In this document: positions 57,560-64,000 of the stretch, piece by piece
How positions within the stretch are numbered: position 1 is the first letter of the stretch
Layout: each line of letters starts with the position of its first letter
Program-made: the position numbers and the translations under genes
Notes under the pieces: model-generated
The model's input: only the letters and a program-made list of their open reading frames with translations
Told to the model about the DNA's origin: nothing
Database searches by the model: none
Assembly (NCBI GenBank): GCA_022495005.1
Contig: JAGYXB010001569.1
Span: forward strand, 1,550,001 to 1,614,000
Source of the DNA: Rhyacophila brunnea
Lineage: Eukaryota; Arthropoda; Insecta; Trichoptera; Rhyacophilidae
DNA length: 64,000 nt
Reading direction: 5' to 3'

Positions 57560-57990
57560 AGGGGTTAGAGTGTGTGAGTGTTCTCAGTGCTCGAAATGGA
57601 CAGGAATACACCGGAGCGCAGTTCCTGTTTGTGAAATCCCCGAGATTATCGCTCCGTCTCGTGGAAAAATGGAAAATTGCAATAGGATCATGAATTATTA
57701 AAAAGTAATATAATCATTTACTCACATATATTTTTTTTTAAGTTTATTTATAGCTACGAAACTTATCGGAATTATATTAAAAAATAATGTTTCATCTGCG
57801 GCGCCAACAATATTATACACAAATCTTGCATGTCATAAAACTACCCCACTATTTTAATACTTAGATACTTAATTAATAGGTATTTACATAAAATTATTAC
57901 ATAAATATGTTAATCCTTTCGGAGAATTATCGAGCGCTCCGGTTCGTAAAATTGTCCATTTCGAACGCTGAGTGTCCTACGAAAATGAAC
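57560..57990. repeat. Repeat M, copy 2 (inverted-repeat element)
   Basis: CAGTGCTCGAAATGGACA (about 57586) and the complement of CAGCGTTCGAAATGGACA (about 57973-57956) pair over about 50 bp with GACCGGAGCGC-like inner parts. About 430 bp; probable MITE. Confidence 0.55.
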
Positions 57991-57994
57991 CACA

Positions 57995-59034
57995 CATTAT
58001 AGACGTGCAGTAGTGTGTGTTGCAACCTTCAAATACACTGTCGCATTCTTTTAGTTCGGATAGGTATTGGAGATGAAGGATGGTAGTACTTGTCCGTGAT
58101 GATGGAGGATGCTAGAATATTTATTTACTGTTTCAAATAACTACAAGGGTACACACGGTGCAATATAATAAATAAGTATAACGGCAATTCGGTGCGATGT
58201 GTCTTTGACGAAAACTTATAATCGAGTGAGATGTCCAATCGATTCTGACCCGCTATTTATACATATTTACACTATGAAATAATATTTTGAAATTATGATG
58301 AAATAAGTAACATTCATTCGTAATGTTACGAAATTACAGATCTGCTATCCCATAACATTACGAAATCATATTATATAGGTACTGACGTGAAAATGAATAT
58401 TTAATAAATAATATTATAATTGAGATCTGGGAATCCGATGACAGCCACAACACCAATATTGAACGAGCGTCAGTGCATAAAGCGAGTGCAGTTGTCACGT
58501 TGCCAAGAATAGTGGCGGTTTTCTTTGACGCAAATGAGGGAACCGATTCGTTAGAAAACAACATAGACCAAAATCTGAAAATGATGCATTTTTTTTCTCA
58601 TAAGTTGTTACATCATTACTGTATGATTTTATATACATAGTATATATAAAATAGTAGTAATAAACCTATTCTAATTTATTTACTTAACTTTTATTCGTGT
58701 TTTAATATAACTTATTGATATATATTTGTAATTAATGGATTTAATTAGAAAATTAAAGTTATCCGTCTAAACTGTCAAAACTGTCTATCTCGCTATATAA
58801 GTTAGAACTGCCAAGAGAGGTGCCGATAAAACATAGCACTTATTGCAGCAATTATAAGACTTTAATACATACATATGATAAACTACCCTTGATAGCCGCC
58901 GATAGTACCCTTGTGTATATAATAGATGCGCAGGGCGTTGCATTAAGATTGTTTGAAATTGTTATATTTTTAAACAGCTTGCCCTTGCGTATTGGGGCGC
59001 AAAGTTTGAACACCGATGGTGTTAAATAATAATA
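57995..59034. other. Unassigned sequence
   Basis: No host exon recognised. TAGCACTTATTGCAGCAATT at 58832-58851 resembles a short stretch of element Q. Otherwise nothing. Confidence 0.3.
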
Positions 59035-59042
59035 GGTAGATA

Positions 59043-59748
59043 CAGTGGCGCACCCAGGGGGGGGGTGCAAGGGGCCCTGGCACCCCCCAAAAATGAAAAT
59101 TATCAGAATGATTTTAAATATTGAAATTGAAAGCCAATAAACTATACCTTATTGATTTTAATTTCGAAACACTAATGTCAGTTTTTTTTAGAAACACAAT
59201 CCCTAATGGAACTGTCGAAAAATTCTCGGTGTCCACCCGAATTCTGGAGTGGTGTAGGTCATGGCTGGGGAGGGCTGACAGGGCTCTAGCCTGGGGGCCC
59301 GGCGTGTCGGGTTGACCAGATAAGTGAGATAAATACACATCATAAATTAGCTTTAATAGTAAAAAAAGTCGCCTGCGGAGCTATTCTACTTCATGGTCAT
59401 GAACATTTTCAATTACTTATATAATTGTGCAATTTATTTTTTTATTATTATGTGTCGATACTCGACAGCTCCATTATTAAAGTAGATGTATTAAAAATCG
59501 CCAATAATTCACTGTATAAGTACCCTTAATTTGAACTGAAACAATGTAGTGTCTCACACTGCCTTTAATCTTAGCGGTAGGTAGGGGTTTCAGGATGTGG
59601 GGACCATGGTGTAGGTACACCGAGTGCAATAGACAAAAGACCGATAAACGAGAAATTAGGCTGTGAAGAAGAAAAAGATCCTATGGGACTAATTTACATT
59701 CTCCTCCTTGGGCCCCCCCCCCAATATTAAATCCTGGGTGCGCCACTG
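59043..59748. mobile_element. hAT-like element, CAGTGGCGCACCCAGG ends (706 bp)
   Basis: Terminal repeats of 16 bp or more, with GGTAGATA at 59035-59042 and AGTAGATA at 59749-59756 (7 of 8 identical). G- and C-runs lie just inside each end. A segment of about 290 bp (59330-59615) is shared with the next element. Confidence 0.88.
59330..59615 (+). repeat. Segment shared by two hAT elements, copy 1
   Basis: TAAAAAAAGTCGCCTGC near 59362, CACACTGCC near 59555 and TTTCAGGATGTG near 59589 recur at 60115-60370 in the same order. Confidence 0.65.
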
Positions 59749-60114
59749 AGTAGATATACTGTTTGTGTACGAGTAATACATAATATTCACCTTGGAGTAA
59801 TGGAACAAATTAAATGAATACACAATTAAATAATAATTGGTATGTGCATTTTCCCAATTGACATTTCAATTAAGCGTATGTACAATATGTTTAAATTAGC
59901 AGTTGACACATTTTCATCATTAATAATAATTATTTCCCATCATTAAAACTCATAATATTGTCCGCAAAGCAATTTACACTATAATACAGCGATTTCCAAA
60001 CTTGGAGACGAGGAGTGATGCAAAGGGAGGCGCGAAAAGTTTAACACAAATGTAGCCACAGGTTTGGAGTTTGCAAATGCATAGTTTATAAAGAGCCCGG
60101 GGGCCCGGGCATAA

Positions 60115-60370
60115 CAGACATCACAAATTTACTCTAATAGTTAAAAAAAGTCGCCTGCTACTTTGTTTCAAGACTATAAAATATGTGGTTATACGTTGTG
60201 ATTTGATGTGATACCTATATGATGATTGCTATACGTACTTAAATGATAACTTTATATACAAGATAACGAAACACAACTTTAGAGCACCACACTGCCCTTA
60301 ACCTTAACCATAGGTAGGTGAGCTCGCCAAAGATCCTGGCCTGGAGGCCCGCTTCAGGATGTGAGGCCCA
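60115..60370 (+). repeat. Segment shared by two hAT elements, copy 2
   Basis: See 59330-59615. Confidence 0.65.
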
Positions 60371-60523
60371 TGCTAGAATCCATTTGTCAATGAACGATGA
60401 TGAATTTGGATTGACTACTATTGAAAAAGAAAAAAAAATGATAGTATTATCATGCGATAATTCATTGAAACAAAAACCCTAGCTCAATTTTGATTAAATC
60501 GAAGTGAAGAATAATATAATACT

Positions 60524-60709
60524 TTGTCAAGAAAAGCAATGCAAATTGTAAGTAAAGTACTGCTACCATTCGTAACATCATATTTATGCGGAACGGGATT
60601 TTCTGCATTAGTCGCAATGACATCCAAATATCGACCCCGTTTTGTAGAAAAAGAGCACTTTGTGCTAATAAACAAGCACATCCATCACATGAAAAACAAA
60701 TTAATTTAA
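60524..60709 (+). pseudogene. hAT transposase C-terminal fragment
   Basis: The frame encodes SKVLLPFVTSYLCGTGFSAL then VAMTSKYRPRF, the conserved C-terminal (hATC dimerisation) segment of SCAND3/ZBED5-type hAT transposases (LPFxTTYLCExGFSALxxIKTKYR). It stops at 60707-60709, inside the element's right end. The BED finger and catalytic core are missing. It is not a functional enzyme. Confidence 0.85.
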
Positions 60710-61004
60710 AAATGAATATAATAAAAGTAGGTAGTAAAATCTTTTTTTATTTTTATAATTAAGTTTTTTTCATTGTTGTATTAAGTAGTACATTTTTGGC
60801 TATTGAAAAAGGTGTATTATTTAATAAAATAAAGGGGGGGAGGCGCCAAGATTAGATTTTTTTTTAAAGGGAGGCGTAGTAACATAAAGTTTGGAAACCA
60901 CTGCTATAATATATAAAGTTTAGTCAAAGCTTAGTCCAGCAGACTCGCAGATGCAACCAAATTCAACGAACGTTGTGAGCAATCGTCGACTTTAAAGTTG
61001 TGAT

Positions 61005-61212
61005 TATAATTATGATGCTGCACGTCGCGTACTATCACGAAACGTCACAGTAAGCTGCCGCTACGAGAAGAATGTGTGTAATGTCGTTTTTCTTGGTGTT
61101 TAAAATGTTATCGGGCTGATGCTCCCATCCCGTAGCACATTCTGAACCTTTAAACGATCATTGTCAGTTAGCAAAATCTGCGAAATCACCAGAACAACAA
61201 TGAGGTCACCTC
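61005..61212 (+). repeat. Dispersed repeat R1, copy 2
   Basis: See 30017-30205. Confidence 0.75.
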
Positions 61213-61299
61213 ATGTAGTATACGGCCATCTCTTTCCGATAAAAAGCTCACGGCGAATTGTGCTAAGGTGAAATGTAATATGTATAATTTCTAACCGAG
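61212..61299 (+). repeat. Dispersed repeat D, copy 4
   Basis: ATACGGCCATCTCTTTCCGA, then CTCACGGCGAATTGTGC; matches 46405. It directly follows R1. Confidence 0.6.
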
Positions 61300-61415
61300 A
61301 GAATCAGAGTACTGAGAGGGGTGGAAAGTCTTGATCGCTCAAAAGATGGCGCAATTTCAAGTTAGTCACGATCTTCACCCATGATGGACGACCATGAATA
61401 GAAGACATCCTCATG
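61300..61415 (+). pseudogene. LINE 3' tail fragment
   Basis: GTGGAAAGTCTTGATCGCTC and the following 70 bp match the end of the LINE at 48060-48365. Confidence 0.6.
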
Positions 61416-61573
61416 TCCTTAATAATTATTATTTCATATAAAATTATAGATTGATTTACTAATATAAAAATGATTTAATTAAAATTATTAAACGAACAAT
61501 ACATTGCTCAGAATTCTGAGATGCTAGATCTGTATGCCACAGTTAAATTTCTCGTGTGACGATCTACTTGTAC

Positions 61574-62147
61574 CAGTGGCGAAGGGTGGATGTAGGCTGT
61601 TAAGATCCGATATAAATAGTGCATACTAAACTTTGTCAATTACACGTATTTTTTTTTCACTGAACTACAATTAATTCACAGATGGTGTTGGTTAGTTTTT
61701 AAAATTCAATAATTATACCCTGCGAAAACCAACAATAATAGATAATATTCAAAAAACACTCGTCTATCTATAAAATATCTATAATTATGACATTAAATCA
61801 TACTTTTAGAATAAGAATAATATTTTTTATATATTATGGCTTGGTTTAAGCAGAGCTTAATGTATTTAAAAAATCTGACCAACAACTTGTGTAATAAATA
61901 TTCTTAATTCAACGAAAACAAAAAAGTATGAATGAAAAGGTGTGGACAATTTTCTCGGATCGCCCAAAGCACACCAAAACTATTATGGATTTGTTTAAGC
62001 AGGGTTTAATTGTTTTTTTTTAATTGATCAACTCCATATATGTAAATTGTAGTTTAATTCAATAAAAACAAATACGTATGACTGAAAAAGTTTAATGTGC
62101 ACTATTTATGTTAAATCTTAGCAGCCTACCTCCACCCTTCGTCACTG
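61574..62147. mobile_element. hAT-like MITE-N (574 bp)
   Basis: Ends CAGTGGCGAAGGGTGGATG and, reversed, CAGTGACGAAGGGTGGAGG, with pairing continuing for about 70 bp. Flanks ACTTGTAC and ACCGGTAC agree at 6 of 8 positions. Fragments of the family are at 31910-32693 and 40485-40612. Confidence 0.82.
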
Positions 62148-62599
62148 ACCGGTACATGTTACTTTTGAGACATTTCAAAACACCGGTCAGCCACACAAGA
62201 AAGTTCGAGACGCGCTGGCGTAGATAACACGTTGACACCCGAGGCATCTAAGCACACTATAATATTCAAAGAGTCTGTGCAACAGAGTTGACAGAGTAAA
62301 CTGACTTTCAACTGGAACTATGTTTAGATAGTCTTTGATGACTGTAGAATGCCGACATCATAAGAATGAACCAGCCAGGCATATACTTTTATAACATGTG
62401 ACATATATTATATTATAATGTTTATATTCAGGACTGTACTCGGTAAAAAAAAATAGTTAGATCTACTGATTTGGAAGTTTAAAGGTCTAGTCAAGATGGC
62501 ACCCGTGGTTATAATCCGAGGGACAAATCATTTTCATTAAAAACTAAGTAAATTATGATTGTCGTCTTTTCTCTCAGGTAGAGCATAATATGTCCCTAC

Positions 62600-63529
62600 T
62601 ATGGAATCCAATCCCGGGATCCCGGACAATTTTCGATACATATGAAACCCGGGATTAGTAAACATAATCCAGAAACCTTCGGGGTTGATTTTTTTATCAA
62701 TCACAATAAATTAGTATGTGTACAAAATTATGTCACTGTTGTCATACGCAATCGTAATAACATCAGAAAAATAATAAATTCGTTCATTTAACCAGCTTGA
62801 CGCCACTGACGTTCTGGCACGCGAACGGCGTCTAACCGCGAGTGCCACGGACGTGCAAGCAGGCACTTGTTTCTACGCCGAATATTATGAATTTTATCTT
62901 TGGCTTTGCCCCCCTGGGCCCCTCAGATGATAGTTACTTAAACCCTGACGGCTAAAATTATTAAACATGGAACTTGCTTTGCCTACTGATTCTCTGAATG
63001 CTGGTTGTCCAAATTCGAAAGAAAATTTATTTGTCAAAGTAACCGAATCCAAAGGATTTAAACAATTTTACTTTTCTGAAAATTATGTAATTACAACAAT
63101 TAAATTAAAGAAGTAATAATAACAGACTAACAATACGTCGCACAGAATATAGCCTACTGAAAATAAAATGAAAATAAGCGGCAAGCGTAAGTAATCGGGG
63201 CGGGGCCGCGCGTCGATACATATTCTACGACTATTTTTCATAACGCTTTTGCGTCGGAGATCATAAGTAAAACATGTTCCATGTTAAAACTGTTTTACTT
63301 TCACGTTATTATCTATATTACAATATTATTTACTCCATTGAACCTATGTTTTTCCAAGATTGAACGTACACAATATTGACATTAAATGTCTTAAATAGTA
63401 TAAAATGTTTTACAAGACATTTTTGACCGATTATATCATTGGTATTTGTACAAATAAAAAAAATATATTAACTGTCGAAAAAAACGCCAATCCCGGGAGC
63501 GAAATTTTGACTCGGAATTGGATTCCCTA
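62600..63529. mobile_element. hAT-like element, CCCGGGA family, copy 2 (930 bp)
   Basis: Ends TATGGAATCCAATCCCGGG and, reversed, TAGGGAATCCAATTCC, with an exact 8-bp duplication GTCCCTAC at 62592-62599 and 63530-63537. No intact transposase. A longer body than the two other copies. Confidence 0.9.
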
Positions 63530-63539
63530 GTCCCTACAC

Positions 63540-63627
63540 CAGTGGCGGATCTACTTGGTGCAAGAAGTCTCATTTTTCCGGAGTCTCATTTTTAAATGAC
63601 CATTTTTATTATAACAGTATGTACGAG
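63540..63627 (+). mobile_element. hAT terminal-repeat-like end
   Basis: CAGTGGCGGATCTACTTGG is a typical hAT end; no partner terminus was found before the next element begins. Confidence 0.35.
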
Positions 63628-64000
63628 TAGGGATTCCAATCCCGGGATCCCGAGCTATTTTCGATACCTATGAATCCCGGGATTGATTTTTTTATCAATT
63701 TTTATGGAAAATAAAATAAAAACGAAAATATAACAGAAAAAATACTTTTAATAACAAATGACTACATTAGAAATAAATTGAGTTTGAATGAGGTTTGATT
63801 TATACCCATGTGTAAGTTGCCGATTCATTTTATTTTTTCACATAAATTAATAAAAATGAGAAAGATTGGAAAAAAACAATGCTTCGCACTATTAACAAAG
63901 TAATTCCACCATGATCTCATACGTTTTACGGCAGTTTCATATTTGGCTGACTAATTAGATTTATGAAGCGGAAAGGCCATAAGTACATTCATTAAGTCTT
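63628..64000. mobile_element. hAT-like MITE, CCCGGGA family, copy 3, cut by window edge
   Basis: TAGGGATTCCAATCCCGGGA begins the element; the body matches 8640-9050 closely. It runs off the right edge. Confidence 0.8.

Larger units (their letters stand above)
59987..60903 (+). mobile_element. hAT element remnant (917 bp)
   Basis: Ends CAGCGATTTCCAAACTT and, reversed, CAGTGGTTTCCAAACTT, with an exact 8-bp duplication CTATAATA at 59979-59986 and 60904-60911. It keeps the end of a transposase gene (60524-60709), so it is an internally deleted derivative of an autonomous hAT. Confidence 0.95.

Overview
The window is nuclear DNA from an insect: AT-rich, intron-bearing and crowded with short transposons. 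Two insect/animal gene families are recognisable, telomere-type TTAGG repeats occur, and the mobile elements are typical of arthropods (mariner, hAT-like MITEs, tRNA-derived SINEs, LINE remnants, Penelope-like hairpins). The order cannot be fixed from the sequence. The base composition would suit a hemipteran, but that is a guess.

Two host genes are supported, both on the minus strand. (1) An Atf-2 (ATF2/ATF7-type bZIP) gene lies at 1024-9684 in four coding exons: a C2H2 zinc finger with its start codon (9546-9684), the TPTP phospho-acceptor exon (8093-8210), a 1965-bp central exon ending in the basic region (3755-5719), and the leucine zipper with the stop codon (1024-1207). All splice sites are GT-AG and all phases agree; the conceptual protein has 801 residues. 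(2) The 3' part of quiver/sleepless (qvr), a GPI-anchored Ly6 protein that modulates Shaker potassium channels, has exons at 49745-49792, 41400-41546 and 39468-39685. The exon carrying its start codon was not found and should lie to the right.

The rest is mobile DNA and unassigned AT-rich sequence. Two nearly identical mariner elements (6187-7485 in an Atf-2 intron, and 11153-12454) share one disabling frameshift. At least seven SINE-1 copies all lie on the plus strand; four copies of a second SINE all lie on the minus strand. Several LINE 3' remnants carry reverse-transcriptase or C-terminal coding traces. Many hAT-like MITEs have clear 8-bp target duplications (10166-10770, 12960-13261, 52461-53017, 59987-60903, 62600-63529). 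Three 306-bp palindromes have 3-bp target duplications (47140, 47527, 55549). A TTAA-flanked element sits inside a larger inverted repeat (43920-45383).

The least ordinary features are palindromic elements with TTAGG telomere-type arrays at their centre (13899-14122, 54003-54425, with a weaker case at 12960-13261), Penelope-like inverted pairs whose arms carry a hammerhead-ribozyme-like core (9775-11095, 26583-26800, 27685-28150), a 108-bp hairpin in the Atf-2 intron, and the divergent basic region of the Atf-2 protein. Between the two genes (about 9.8-39.4 kb) no host gene was recognised.
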